A stretch of DNA of 64,000 nucleotides from Paenibacillus prosopidis (GTDB lineage: Bacteria; Bacillota; Bacilli; Paenibacillales; Paenibacillaceae), in assembly GCF_003337375.1 (NCBI RefSeq), contig NZ_QPJD01000015.1:62001-126000 (forward strand), read 5' to 3'. The notes beneath the pieces were generated by a model. The model searched no databases, was not told the DNA's origin, and saw only the letters and a list, made by a program, of their open reading frames with translations. Of the stretch, positions 1 to 8,804 are shown in pieces; within the stretch, counting starts at the first letter, position 1; every line of letters begins with the position of its first letter. The position numbers and the translations under genes are program-made.

Positions 1-537
1 CTCAGGTACGCCGGGACTGTCAGGCAAACCTAACGTCGCTACGCCTGAGCCCGCTTTGATCAGCAAGCTGTCCGCATGGCCGTGATAGGATCCTTCAAAT
101 TTCAATATTTTGCTGCGATTCGTATATCCGCGTGCGAGCCGAAGTGCGCTCATCGTTGCTTCCGTACCGGAGTTAACCATCCGCACAACATCAACGGAAG
201 GGACGCGTTCACACACAAGCTCCGCCATTAAGGTCTCAAGCTCGGTCGGAGCGCCAAAGCTCGTCCCTTTCTCTGCCGTACGTTTAATGGCTTCGATCAC
301 TTCGGGATGCGCGTGTCCCATAATTAGCGGACCCCATGAAGCGACGTAATCGATGTAGCTGTTGCCATCGATATCGTATATACGGCTGCCTTGTCCCCGT
401 TCCATATATACAGGGTTCAAGCCTACCGATTTGAATGCCCGGACCGGGCTGTTCACACCGCCTGGAATGACTTTCTTGGCTCGTGCGAAAGCCGCTACCG
501 AGCGTTCGTCATTTCTACTGTTCAAATGCTCACTCAT
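1..537 (-). CDS. hemL: Glutamate-1-semialdehyde 2,1-aminomutase (partial)
   Basis: PLP enzyme that converts glutamate-1-semialdehyde to 5-aminolevulinate in the C5 route to tetrapyrroles, in the cytoplasm. The 179 N-terminal residues in the window show PGGVNSPVRAF, RIYDIDGNSYIDYVASWGP, GHAHPE and NSGTEATMSALRLARG, the usual N-terminal blocks of this aminotransferase family. The frame runs off the left edge, so the PLP lysine is not visible. The start is ATG at 537, with a GGAGAGG ribosome site overlapping the end of hemB four bases upstream, so the two are translated from one leftward message. It is the last visible gene of the heme cluster, the same place it has in B. subtilis hemAXCDBL. Confidence 0.97.
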   Translation of the reverse strand, partial: MSEHLNSRNDERSVAAFARAKKVIPGGVNSPVRAFKSVGLNPVYMERGQGSRIYDIDGNSYIDYVASWGPLIMGHAHPEVIEAIKRTAEKGTSFGAPTELETLMAELVCERVPSVDVVRMVNSGTEATMSALRLARGYTNRSKILKFEGSYHGHADSLLIKAGSGVATLGLPDSPGVPE

Positions 538-541
538 CTGG

Positions 542-1540
542 TTATTCCTCTCCTTTGAGCCAACGGGCCGCATCCTTCGCATGGTACGTAATGATGAGAT
601 CGGCACCGGCGCGCTTCATGCCGGTCAGCGTTTCGAGCACGACAGCACGCTCATCAATCCATCCGTTAGCAGCTGCAGCCTTTACCATGGAGTATTCTGC
701 ACTTACATTATACGCTGCAACAGGCAAATCGAATTGCTCCTTAAGCAGCTTAATGACGTCAAGATATGCTAATGCCGGCTTCACCATGAGCATATCAGCA
801 CCCTCGGCCACGTCTGACTCCGCTTCGCGAAGCGCCTCGCGCACGTTAGCCGGATCCATCTGGTACGTCTTGCGGTCACCAAATTGCGGTGCCGAGTGAG
901 CAGCATCACGGAACGGTCCGTAGAAAGCAGAGGCATATTTCACGGAATACGAAAGAATAGGAATATCGCTGAAGCCTGCTTCATCGAGCCCGTCACGGAT
1001 TGCGAGAACGAAGCCATCCATCATATTCGAAGGCGCGATGATATCAGCTCCCGCCTGCGCTTGCGATATTGCAGTCTGAACAAGCAAATCCAAGGAGGAG
1101 TCATTATCCACTTCAGCCGTACCCGTCGCTTCATGCACATGAACGATACCGCAATGGCCATGATCGGTAAATTGACACAAGCAGGTGTCTGCTATAACAA
1201 CAAGCTCCGGAGCCCATTCCTTTACCGCTCTAATCGCTTGCTGCACGATACCGTTCGCGTCATAAGCGGATGCGCCTATTGCATCCTTATGCTCCGGAAT
1301 GCCGAACAGCAGGACGGATTGAATGCCGGCTGCGATAACGTCCCGTATTTCCTCCTCCAAGCGGTCCATTGAAAGATGGTAAACGCCCGGCATCGAAGGA
1401 ATTTCCTCTTTGATGTTATGACCGAATGTAACAAAGATGGGATAAATAAAATCATTTGCGCTCAGCACCGTTTCCCTAACTAAGCTGCGCAGCGCAGACG
1501 TTCTGCGCAATCTGCGGTTCCTCACTGTCGGATAACTCAT
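542..1540 (-). CDS. hemB: Porphobilinogen synthase (5-aminolevulinate dehydratase)
   Basis: Condenses two 5-aminolevulinate molecules to porphobilinogen. The protein has 332 residues, a normal length. The two Schiff-base lysines are visible as K201 in SVKYASAFYGPFR and K254 in MVKPALAYLD. The segment DTCLCQFTDHGHCG supplies Cys120, Cys122 and Cys130, the three-cysteine zinc site found in zinc-dependent enzymes of this family. It lies between the cobA-hemD fusion and hemL with very short gaps and is surely cotranscribed with them. Confidence 0.98.
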   Translation of the reverse strand: MSYPTVRNRRLRRTSALRSLVRETVLSANDFIYPIFVTFGHNIKEEIPSMPGVYHLSMDRLEEEIRDVIAAGIQSVLLFGIPEHKDAIGASAYDANGIVQQAIRAVKEWAPELVVIADTCLCQFTDHGHCGIVHVHEATGTAEVDNDSSLDLLVQTAISQAQAGADIIAPSNMMDGFVLAIRDGLDEAGFSDIPILSYSVKYASAFYGPFRDAAHSAPQFGDRKTYQMDPANVREALREAESDVAEGADMLMVKPALAYLDVIKLLKEQFDLPVAAYNVSAEYSMVKAAAANGWIDERAVVLETLTGMKRAGADLIITYHAKDAARWLKGEE

Positions 1541-1557
1541 AACCTGCTCTTCCTCCC

Positions 1558-3120
1558 TTAATTTGCGCTTGTATTGGCGCGATGATAGTTAACGATCGAT
1601 TGCATTAAGCTGTCCAGCGTCGAATCTTCAGGCTCGATGGTTACCTTGAGGCCGGCATCAACTACCGTCTGTGTCGTTATGGGACCGATGCTTGCAACCG
1701 GTATTCCCGTGAGCAGATCTACTGGATTCGCAATGCCTCTGCGTTTCAATACTTCAAGCAGATTCGTCACAGTGGACGAGCTCGTAAACGTGATCATATG
1801 AATATTCTTTTCACGGATCCATTCCAGCGCCAGCTCATCCTGTGAATCGGCCAGCACTGTTTCGTAAACGTCTATTTCGATTGGAACTAGCCCTTTCGCC
1901 TTAAGCTCACGCGGCAATACTTCGCGTGCCAAGTCGCCTCGCGGAAGCAGCACGCGCTCACCCGGCTTCAGCTCCGCCTCCAGCTTCTCAAGCAATCCCT
2001 CCGCATGAAACTTCACCGGCAGCTCTTCCACCGTAAGTCCGCGCTGTTTAAGCGCTTCTGCCGTCTTTGGACCGACTGCGGCAATTCTAGCGCCATGAAA
2101 CCTTCTAATATCAATATGGAATTCACGCAGCCAGCGATAGAAGTAATCAACCCCGTTCACGCTCGTGAACATGATCCATTGGTATTGTTCCGCATCCTGC
2201 AGCCGCTCGCGAAGCGCTTCGACCGCAGCCGGCTCTGAAGGCTCCTGTGTCTCGATGACTGGAAACTCGCAAGGCTCGCCGCCCAATGCTTCAATTTGAT
2301 CCGCAAGCTCGCTAGCCTGCGCTCTTGCCCGCGTGACGAGTACCCGCATGCCGAACAACGGTTTCTTTTCGTACCATTGCAGCTTCTCGCGCTGCAGTAC
2401 GACCTCGCCGACAACGATGACGGCAGGGGGTTGAAAATCCGCTTCTCTCACGATCGCTTCAATAGTCTCAAGCGTCCCGACAATCGTGCGCTGCTCTACT
2501 CTCGTTCCCCAACGAATAAGTGCAACCGGTGTTTGCGGAGCTTTGCCATGACGTATGAGCTGTTCTGCGATATATCCGATTTTGGCGACACCCATAAGAA
2601 AAATAAGCGTTCCTGTCGCATTCGTCACCTTGTCCCAATGAATCGAACGATCGAGCTTGTCCGGACTCTCATGTCCCGTAATGATAGAAAGCGATGAGGC
2701 CATGTCCCGGTGCGTCACGGGAATGCCGGCATAAGCAGGTACAGCGATCGCTGACGTTATGCCGGGCACAATTTCAAACTCAATGCCGTTGTCGTAAAGC
2801 AGCTCGGCTTCTTCTCCGACCCGTCCGAAAATCGTCGGGTCGCCGCCTTTTAGCCGGGTAACCGTCTTCCCTTGCAGCGCCAAGTCAACAAGCAGCTGAT
2901 TGATCTCTTCCTGCTTCATCGTATGACGGTCCGGCAGCTTGCCGACATAGATTTGCTCCGTTCCGGGCTTCACATGTCTCAATAGCCGAGGACTCGCCAA
3001 ACGGTCGTACACGACAACATCGCATTGCTCTAAGCATTGCAGGCCCCGCACGGTAATCAGCTTTGGATCGCCAGGTCCCGCACCGACCAAATAAACTTTC
3101 CCCTTATCCAAGCTTCTCAT
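1558..3120 (-). CDS. cobA-hemD: Uroporphyrinogen-III C-methyltransferase / uroporphyrinogen-III synthase fusion
   Basis: A 520-residue two-domain enzyme. Residues 1 to about 250 are a SAM-dependent uroporphyrinogen-III methyltransferase (VGAGPGDP at 12-19, VTRLKGGDPTIFGR near 87-100, VPGITSAIAVPAYAGIPVTHR), which makes precorrin-2 for siroheme and cobalamin. From about residue 255 (GMRVLVTRARAQASEL) the protein is a HemD-type synthase that closes hydroxymethylbilane to uroporphyrinogen III. One polypeptide therefore makes the branch-point intermediate and commits part of it to precorrin-2. The ATG overlaps the hemC stop by four bases (ATGA), indicating translational coupling. B. subtilis has a stand-alone hemD here, so the fusion is a lineage difference. 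Confidence 0.95.
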   Translation of the reverse strand: MRSLDKGKVYLVGAGPGDPKLITVRGLQCLEQCDVVVYDRLASPRLLRHVKPGTEQIYVGKLPDRHTMKQEEINQLLVDLALQGKTVTRLKGGDPTIFGRVGEEAELLYDNGIEFEIVPGITSAIAVPAYAGIPVTHRDMASSLSIITGHESPDKLDRSIHWDKVTNATGTLIFLMGVAKIGYIAEQLIRHGKAPQTPVALIRWGTRVEQRTIVGTLETIEAIVREADFQPPAVIVVGEVVLQREKLQWYEKKPLFGMRVLVTRARAQASELADQIEALGGEPCEFPVIETQEPSEPAAVEALRERLQDAEQYQWIMFTSVNGVDYFYRWLREFHIDIRRFHGARIAAVGPKTAEALKQRGLTVEELPVKFHAEGLLEKLEAELKPGERVLLPRGDLAREVLPRELKAKGLVPIEIDVYETVLADSQDELALEWIREKNIHMITFTSSSTVTNLLEVLKRRGIANPVDLLTGIPVASIGPITTQTVVDAGLKVTIEPEDSTLDSLMQSIVNYHRANTSAN

Positions 3121-4088
3121 CCCCCAATTTCCGCTAAAATGCGGTCTGCACCGCGTGCAATGAGAGCAGCTGCAACATCGCGTCCAAGCTGCTCGGGATT
3201 CGTCCCCTGCATAACTTCCTTCAGCATGGTCGCGCCATCCGGCGAACCGACCATTCCAGTCATGACTAACTGCCGCTCAACTTTATTGCCTTGATCTGCA
3301 TCGCTAATTACACAATAAGCGCCGATCGGAACTTGGCATCCTCCGTTAAGCGCACCAAGAAAGCTGCGTTCAGCCCGTACAGTAAGTTCTGTTTCGGTAT
3401 CGTTATAATAGGCAAGCAATTGTCGTATTTGCTTATCATTTTCCCGGCATTCAATGCCGAGCGCCCCTTGGCCAACAGCCGGCAAGCATACATCTACGGG
3501 AATACTTGCCGATATCTGATCCTGCCAGCCCATTCGCGTTAGTCCGGCCGCAGCAAGTACGACCGCATCAAAGCCTTCCGTTTCCAGCTTGCGAATACGT
3601 GAATCAATATTGCCGCGAATGGATTCCAACTTAAGATCCGGTCTGGCATGCTTAAGCTGGCATGACCGCCTCAGGCTGCTCGTACCTATACGTGCGCCAA
3701 CCGGCAAGTCATCCAAGCTGCTGCCATCTCGCATCACTAGACAGTCTCTAGGATCGACGCGTTTAGGAATCGCGCCATTGATCAGGCCTTCCGGCAGCTC
3801 AAACGGCATATCCTTCATACTGTGCACAGCCAAGTCAATTACCCCGTCGACCAACGCCTGCTCGATTTCCTTCACGAACAATCCTTTTCCGCCTACCTTG
3901 GACAACGTAACATCAAGAATGCGGTCGCCCTTCGTTACAATTTTCTTTATCTCAAACGTATAATCGAAGCCATGCTTCTCGCTGATCCGCTTTAGCTCAT
4001 CAATGACTTGTCCAGTCTGTGTCAACGCGAGCGCACTCTGTCTAGTTCCTACAACGATAACCCGTTTCTCCATGTTTGCTGCTGCCAT
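3117..4088 (-). CDS. hemC: Hydroxymethylbilane synthase (porphobilinogen deaminase)
   Basis: Polymerises four porphobilinogens to hydroxymethylbilane. With the start at 4088 the protein has 323 residues. Cys251 in LNGGCQVPIGA is the expected dipyrromethane-cofactor cysteine, and VHSMKDMPFELPEG (residues 88-101) carries the catalytic aspartate D93. A longer frame opens upstream at 4133, but ATG 4088 has an ideal AGGAGG site eight bases away and overlaps the stop of the preceding gene by one base (TAATG), so I take it as the start. It is coupled on both sides, to the sirC-like gene and to cobA-hemD. Confidence 0.97.
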   Translation of the reverse strand: MAAANMEKRVIVVGTRQSALALTQTGQVIDELKRISEKHGFDYTFEIKKIVTKGDRILDVTLSKVGGKGLFVKEIEQALVDGVIDLAVHSMKDMPFELPEGLINGAIPKRVDPRDCLVMRDGSSLDDLPVGARIGTSSLRRSCQLKHARPDLKLESIRGNIDSRIRKLETEGFDAVVLAAAGLTRMGWQDQISASIPVDVCLPAVGQGALGIECRENDKQIRQLLAYYNDTETELTVRAERSFLGALNGGCQVPIGAYCVISDADQGNKVERQLVMTGMVGSPDGATMLKEVMQGTNPEQLGRDVAAALIARGADRILAEIGG

Positions 4089-4732
4089 TATGAATGCCTC
4101 CTGTCTATCCGATGATACAGGCTTTGCAGCCATTCATCAGTGTCGAAGTTGTTACGATTAAACTGCACAGCATCTTCAGCTGCAAGCTTTAGTACGGCCC
4201 GTCTCTCTTGCTCATCCAAAATCATGTCAAGCGTCCGATCACGCAATCGGCGCAGCCGGGCCGCAATTTCTTCATAGCGAGGGCCGTACTGTGCTTCAAG
4301 CTCCTGCTTGATCTGTTGCGACAGCGCCGGACTCGCTCCGGATACGGTAACGGCAAGCAATAGATCGCCTCTGCGTACGACGGACGGTGAAATGAAGGTA
4401 CTGTTGTCCGGCTCATCTGCCGCATTGACCAAAACACCGAATCGCTCTCCGTCTGCAGCAACCGCTGCATTGACACGCTTATCGTTTGTCGCCGCAAATA
4501 TAAGCCATGCTTCTTTCGCATCCTCTTCCTTATATTCGCGGCGCTCTAAACGGAACTTGCCCTCTGCTGCCAACCTTTCAATCTGCGCCGTGACAGAAGG
4601 GCTGACCAGAAGCACATCATCCGCCCCTGCCTCCAGCAGTCCAAGCAGCTTGCGCTGCGCAATGCCCCCGCCACCGATAATGACGCACCGCTTGCCTCGA
4701 AGCTGCAAGACGATGGGATAATATCCATTCAT
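4088..4732 (-). CDS. Precorrin-2 dehydrogenase (siroheme synthase SirC/YlnF type)
   Basis: NAD-dependent dehydrogenase that oxidises precorrin-2 to sirohydrochlorin. The Rossmann motif GKRCVIIGGGGIAQRK is near the N-terminus, followed by LIFAATND, NAADEPDNSTFISPSV and VSGASPALSQQIKQELE, the usual order in the CysG N-terminal/SirC family. About 214 residues from ATG 4732, which has GGAGG ten bases upstream; a GTG at 4753 would add seven residues but has a weaker site. It supplies the step after the CobA domain of the fusion encoded two genes downstream, so the heme cluster also carries the start of the siroheme branch. No ferrochelatase domain is fused to it. Confidence 0.9.
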   Translation of the reverse strand: MNGYYPIVLQLRGKRCVIIGGGGIAQRKLLGLLEAGADDVLLVSPSVTAQIERLAAEGKFRLERREYKEEDAKEAWLIFAATNDKRVNAAVAADGERFGVLVNAADEPDNSTFISPSVVRRGDLLLAVTVSGASPALSQQIKQELEAQYGPRYEEIAARLRRLRDRTLDMILDEQERRAVLKLAAEDAVQFNRNNFDTDEWLQSLYHRIDRRHS

Positions 4733-4769
4733 CTGCTTAGCGCCTCCATTCACAGCATCTTCCGCTTTA

Positions 4770-5582
4770 TTAATGAAAAGATGAAAAGTAATTCGATAAT
4801 ATATTCAAAACCAGCATTCCAAACGAAGCGATATATAGCCTAGCAAGCTGCAGTCCTGGCCGTTTTAGCATCGCTCTCTGATAGACATAAATAATATACA
4901 TAATCAATGTCGCAAACGAAGAAAGGACTTTCCAGTCAAACAGCAGCGCTATGCGGCCTTCAACGAGCAGAGATATAACCGCAATCGCGAGGGACATAGC
5001 CAGCAGCGGCACGCCGATGATAACCGCCCGGTCACCATAGCGCTCGATCAAATCTAAGCTTGGCAGTCTTCTCACAAAATTTGACCACCGTTTACGCTTC
5101 AATTGGTTGTGCAAAAATAAATACATGCAGGCGAATAAAGCCCCAATTGTTAGTGCCGCATATGCGCAAAGGACCAGACTAATATGTACATACAGCAGAT
5201 CCCTCGTTGTTTTCCATACCGCTAATGATTCGCCGTTCCCTGGATTGCTGTACAAGTTAAGCGCCAGCACCGCGAATCCGACTACATTTACAAAAAAGAC
5301 GATAAAATCAATCTTTATAAACCGACTGATGACTAACGATATCGTAACCAGAAGCCATGAAAACCCTAACCAATACTCAAAAGGAGTTACAACTGTCATT
5401 TGTAAATGAGACACAATGCGGGTGATCAAATAACCAGTCTGCAAAACCCAAACAAAAATAAGCAGCCCTGTACCTATCCGTTTTGCTCTCCGGCTCGCGT
5501 TCATGAAGTCGGAGAAATAAAACAGTAGGCTCAGGGCATAGATATAAAGTATCGCATCATATAGCAAGTTTTGCATCAGCAT
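4770..5582 (-). CDS. hemX: HemX, CcsA-like membrane protein of the heme cluster
   Basis: Integral membrane protein of about 270 residues with roughly eight hydrophobic segments (first at about 5-25: LYDAILYIYALSLLFYF). It belongs to the cytochrome c assembly/CcsA-like family. In B. subtilis HemX lowers the cellular amount of HemA; that role is taken from the family and is not visible in the sequence. It sits between hemA and the sirC-like gene, as in B. subtilis between hemA and hemC. Two ATG codons (5582 and 5576) share one GGAGGG site; the second has the better spacing, so the real protein may be two residues shorter. Confidence 0.92.
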   Translation of the reverse strand: MLMQNLLYDAILYIYALSLLFYFSDFMNASRRAKRIGTGLLIFVWVLQTGYLITRIVSHLQMTVVTPFEYWLGFSWLLVTISLVISRFIKIDFIVFFVNVVGFAVLALNLYSNPGNGESLAVWKTTRDLLYVHISLVLCAYAALTIGALFACMYLFLHNQLKRKRWSNFVRRLPSLDLIERYGDRAVIIGVPLLAMSLAIAVISLLVEGRIALLFDWKVLSSFATLIMYIIYVYQRAMLKRPGLQLARLYIASFGMLVLNILSNYFSSFH

Positions 5583-5604
5583 TGTCCCTCCACATTACGG
5601 CCCT

Positions 5605-6987
5605 CTATCTGATAATAGGAGCTAGTGCCACCGCAGCCGCATGGGTTTGAACGTTTTTCTTTTTTGCCGCAACGCCAGACTCGGCAGCCGCCTCAAGCTC
5701 TGCTTGCTGCGTCTTAGCCAGCTCTTCCTCCAGTGCAAACAGCTTGACGAACATATCCATGGCTTCATCAGCCCGCTTTTCACCGGCCATTTCTTTTATG
5801 CGCAAAATAGGGTCCTGCATCATTTGGTTTACAATGCTCTTCGTCAGCTTTCGAATGACTTTGAGCTCATGCTCCCCAAGGTTAGGTAGTTTATTCGTCA
5901 AACTGTTCATTGTTTCCTCATGAACGTCTGACGCTTTCGTTTGCAACGCTCTGATAAGCGGAACGACACCAAGCGTTTTGTACCATTGGTCAAACAGCTC
6001 GATTTCTTCGCTGATCATCGCTTCGATTTTGGCGGCCTCCAGGCGGCGGTGCTCCAGGTTGCTCTCCACAATGCCCTCCAGATCATCAATATCGTACAAG
6101 AAGACATTATCGACAGCCGCAATTGAAGGATCCAAATCACGGGGTACCGCTATGTCAATCATAAACAGAGGCTTTGCTTTACGGCGCTGCATCGCTCCAG
6201 CTACCTGCTGACGATTGAGTACGTAGCCTTGTGCCCCTGTCGAGCTAATAATAATGTCCGCTTCGTGCAGCCTCTCCGCCGCTTCCTCCATCGACCATGC
6301 GACGCCGTTAAACTTGTCCGCCAGACTCGCTGCCCGCTCGTACGTCCGATTCACGACAATAACCCGGTCAGCACCATTCGCATACAAATGCTTCGCTGTC
6401 AGCTCACTCGTTTCTCCTGCGCCTATAACCATAACGGTCTTTTTGTTAAATTGTCCAAAAATCCTTTTTCCGAGCTCGACGGCTGCATAGCTGACAGAAA
6501 CAGCCGATTCGCCGATCGCTGTCTCGGAATGCGCGCGTTTAGCCAGCGTGACTGCTTGTTTAAACAGCATGTTAAACACTGTTCCGGTCGTTTTCAACTG
6601 TTGCGCTAACAAAAACGCACTTTTCACTTGGCCTAAAATTTGCGTTTCTCCTATGACCATCGAATCGAGTCCGCTTGTGACTCGGAACAAATGTTCAATT
6701 GCCTTGTCATCCTCGTACATATATAAATGGTTCGTAAATTGCTGACGAGGCAATTTAAACCATTTCTCCATAAAGCTTCGAATATAGTGCCCGCACAAAT
6801 GGTGCCTGTCTACAACAGCGTATAGCTCCGTCCGATTGCAGGTCGCTACTATGACACATTCCATTATACTTTGTGTCTGAATGAGCTGCTTTAGCGCTTC
6901 CGGTAAATCCCGTTCCGCAAACGCAAATTGTTCTCTAACTTCCACGGGAGCCGTTCGATAATTCAGTCCTATCGCGATAATGTGCAT
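5605..6987 (-). CDS. hemA: Glutamyl-tRNA reductase
   Basis: Reduces glutamyl-tRNA(Glu) to glutamate-1-semialdehyde, the first committed step of C5 tetrapyrrole synthesis. The 460-residue protein opens with MHIIAIGLNYRTAPVEVRE, has the nucleophile Cys50 in VATCNRTELY, and an NADP-binding GAGETSE at 189-195. The last ~40 residues are an alanine- and lysine-rich tail beyond the dimerisation domain. An AAGGAGG site precedes ATG 6987. It is the promoter-proximal gene of the leftward cluster. A TATAAT lies at 7027-7032 on the minus strand, but no convincing -35 box or PerR box was found. Confidence 0.98.
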   Translation of the reverse strand: MHIIAIGLNYRTAPVEVREQFAFAERDLPEALKQLIQTQSIMECVIVATCNRTELYAVVDRHHLCGHYIRSFMEKWFKLPRQQFTNHLYMYEDDKAIEHLFRVTSGLDSMVIGETQILGQVKSAFLLAQQLKTTGTVFNMLFKQAVTLAKRAHSETAIGESAVSVSYAAVELGKRIFGQFNKKTVMVIGAGETSELTAKHLYANGADRVIVVNRTYERAASLADKFNGVAWSMEEAAERLHEADIIISSTGAQGYVLNRQQVAGAMQRRKAKPLFMIDIAVPRDLDPSIAAVDNVFLYDIDDLEGIVESNLEHRRLEAAKIEAMISEEIELFDQWYKTLGVVPLIRALQTKASDVHEETMNSLTNKLPNLGEHELKVIRKLTKSIVNQMMQDPILRIKEMAGEKRADEAMDMFVKLFALEEELAKTQQAELEAAAESGVAAKKKNVQTHAAAVALAPIIR

Positions 6988-7127
6988 GCGCGGTCACCTG
7001 CCTCCTTCTCCAATTCGTATCAACCTATTATATTACCGTTAAGTATAGCACAATTCGACATTCAGATAGTGTTCATTTATGAATAATATTTGAAAAATAC
7101 ATACTCATTATTCCCTTTTCAGGCAAA

Positions 7128-7160
7128 GAAATAACCATGGAGAAATCCCATGGTTATTTC
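7128..7160 (-). terminator. Terminator hairpin after speD
   Basis: Perfect 13-bp inverted repeat (GAAATAACCATGG at 7128-7140 with its complement at 7148-7160) around a 7-base loop, 25 bases past the speD stop. The U-tract that follows on the minus strand is only three bases, so termination may be partial. Confidence 0.65.
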
Positions 7161-7185
7161 GATATGACCGATTAATTTAAAGCTC

Positions 7186-7584
7186 TTAAACGAGCTCGGT
7201 TTGTTTCATTTTTGGTTCTTCCACTTGCAGTTCGCCCATTCCGCGTACAAGCTTCTTCGCATAAGTTGCTTTTGGCTTCAGTACAGCGAGCATGTAGTCG
7301 ATCGCAAGCTGAGGATCAACAGTTTCACCGCAGGTATAACAATCCAGCGCAGCAAAACCTCTCTCAGGATACGTATGAATCGAGAGGTGACTCTCCGACA
7401 GCAGCACGAGTACAGTTGCTCCTTGAGGTTCGAATTGTTTCGCTTGAACTGACAATACAGTAGCACCACAAGCTTCAGCAGCCTCTACCATGTGTGATTG
7501 TAAAAATTCAGCGCTGTTTAGTAGATCAAAGTCTACACCCCAAGTATCAACAGCAACGTGTCTTCCGAAAGTTGAATATTCCAT
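7186..7584 (-). CDS. speD: S-adenosylmethionine decarboxylase proenzyme
   Basis: Makes decarboxylated SAM, the aminopropyl donor for spermidine. The 132-residue proenzyme is of the short class 1b type found in Bacillales. The self-cleavage site is visible as LLSE64-S65HLSIHTYPE; Ser65 becomes the pyruvoyl group. DCYTCGETVDP further on carries the conserved Cys82 and Cys85 region. ATG 7584 has an AAGGGGGA site. It is monocistronic by appearance, with its own promoter candidate and terminator. No speE is in the window. Confidence 0.97.
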   Translation of the reverse strand: MEYSTFGRHVAVDTWGVDFDLLNSAEFLQSHMVEAAEACGATVLSVQAKQFEPQGATVLVLLSESHLSIHTYPERGFAALDCYTCGETVDPQLAIDYMLAVLKPKATYAKKLVRGMGELQVEEPKMKQTELV

Positions 7585-7745
7585 CTTTCGGTTCCCCCTT
7601 CCTAGGAATAAAATGTTTGAAAAATTTCATCCGCTAGGACCTACGTCATTCACTTCCCGAGGGATTAATCTCTCGCAACATAACAATGTCCTGAGTGAAT
7701 CCTGGTTCCTATTATTTAAGGCCAACAATCTTTTCAACGAGAATA

Positions 7746-7774
7746 AAAATAACATCTATCCGTAATAATTGCAA
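7746..7774 (-). promoter_or_regulatory. Candidate sigma-A promoter of speD
   Basis: On the minus strand TTGCAA (7769-7774) and TATTTT (7746-7751) are separated by exactly 17 bases. This would leave an unusually long untranslated leader of about 155 bases before speD, rich in short inverted repeats. Assignment is by pattern only. Confidence 0.45.
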
Positions 7775-7866
7775 CATTTTTTTTTGCAAGGATTGAATTG
7801 GCGTTCACCTTCCAGCCCCGTTCTCAATGTATGATCAATAAGCTTATCCCGCAACTCAATAACGGG

Positions 7867-8514
7867 TCATCCCGCCATATTATTTTTGGTGTCCTCCGGA
7901 CTATATACGGAGATGTGGTCAACCTTGCCGGTTGTCTCCGAAATTATAAATTTCAGCTGGTATTGCTCGTTAACCTGATACGTATAGATGTCGTCTGATC
8001 CGTTAACGGTTGTCTTATCCGCTTTACCCAGAGCGGCTTCAATATCCGTAAGGGTAAGCGACTGAAGCTTCTTCGCATATGATCTTACATCGAATACAAT
8101 CATCCCTTTGTTGTACCCGAAAGTAATGCCTTTGTCTTTGTATTCGGCATATATGCCTTTACCGGAAGTATTATTACTATCGGCCTTTCCCCATGCCTTC
8201 TCAATCTCATCATATAAAGCGGAATGCGCGGCATATTCGCAATTTGGCACCTTACCTTCTTTTGCAAGCTCAACAAGGGAACCAATCGTTACTGCCGCTT
8301 CAGAGCCGCCTGTCAGCTCTTCCTCAATGTTCCCGTCATTTGTATCGCTTGGCTCCGTGCGTGGCTCTGTGCTTGGCTGTACGCTTGGAGACGCTGTTGC
8401 TGGAGGCGGTGTTTGATTCATATTAGCATCGCTGTTACTGCAAGACGATAATGAAATGGCAATCGCAAAGGATATGCCAATTGCAAACTGTTTGAACCGT
8501 GCTGTCTGATTCAT
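7867..8514 (-). CDS. YjgB-like (DUF4309) lipoprotein
   Basis: Predicted lipoprotein of 215 residues. A short signal peptide (MNQTARFKQFAIGISFAIAI) ends in the lipobox LSSC, so the mature protein should be acylated and held on the outer face of the membrane. A Pro/Ser/Thr-rich linker (about 33-60) leads to a globular part with YAAHSALYDEIEKAWGKAD, FGYNKGMIVFDVRSY and LGKADKT, which resembles B. subtilis YjgB. The function of that family is unknown. A frame opens 14 codons earlier, but ATG 8514 has an AAGGAG site with good spacing. Confidence 0.8.
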   Translation of the reverse strand: MNQTARFKQFAIGISFAIAISLSSCSNSDANMNQTPPPATASPSVQPSTEPRTEPSDTNDGNIEEELTGGSEAAVTIGSLVELAKEGKVPNCEYAAHSALYDEIEKAWGKADSNNTSGKGIYAEYKDKGITFGYNKGMIVFDVRSYAKKLQSLTLTDIEAALGKADKTTVNGSDDIYTYQVNEQYQLKFIISETTGKVDHISVYSPEDTKNNMAG

Positions 8515-8628
8515 GTGGCTCGTTCTCCTTCTCCTATGTGTGTAGGTAACAGTCATTATTCATGTTCCCAATGTTATTAACTGTTTACACTCGCAATATG
8601 TTGCATATAGAGCCAATGACAAATATTA

Positions 8629-8696
8629 GATATGAGAAAAACTCCTATCGAAGTACTTCGAGGATGGGCGACCGCGTTTATGAAGTTTTTATAATC
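8629..8696. repeat. R2 intergenic structured element, copy a
   Basis: A ~68-base segment with a basal stem AAAAACT (8637-8643) / AGTTTTT (8684-8690), an internal palindrome GAAGTACTTC and the core GATGGGCGACCGCGTTTA. The same core and architecture recur at 40602-40664 with different stem bases. A separate 9-bp inverted repeat ATCAGAATG/CATTCTGAT (8694-8702, 8739-8747) follows at once. Confidence 0.6.
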
Positions 8697-8753
8697 AGAA
8701 TGATCTCCTTTACGCTTTATCGCTGTAATGCACTTAAACATTCTGATGTGGTA

Positions 8754-8786
8754 ACGAAAAAAAGGAGCCGCGGCAGCGGCTCCTTT
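8754..8786 (-). terminator. Strong intrinsic terminator after the 8805-9395 gene
   Basis: An 11-bp GC-rich stem (AAAGGAGCCGC at 8761-8771 with its complement at 8776-8786) and a 4-base loop. On the minus strand it ends in a run of seven T. It also has T-rich sequence on the plus side, so it may block both directions. Confidence 0.85.
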
Positions 8787-8804
8787 CCTTTTTCTTATAC
8801 ATTA

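Noticed and set aside
4089..4133. Upstream extension of hemC
   Set aside because: The extra 15 codons lie inside the sirC-like gene and lack a ribosome site, while ATG 4088 has AGGAGG at ideal spacing.
7010..7127. PerR box or T-box leader for the hem cluster
   Set aside because: A TTCAT-TT-ATGAA inverted repeat is present at 7072-7083, but it does not fit the PerR consensus, and no T-box specifier stem or terminator was found.
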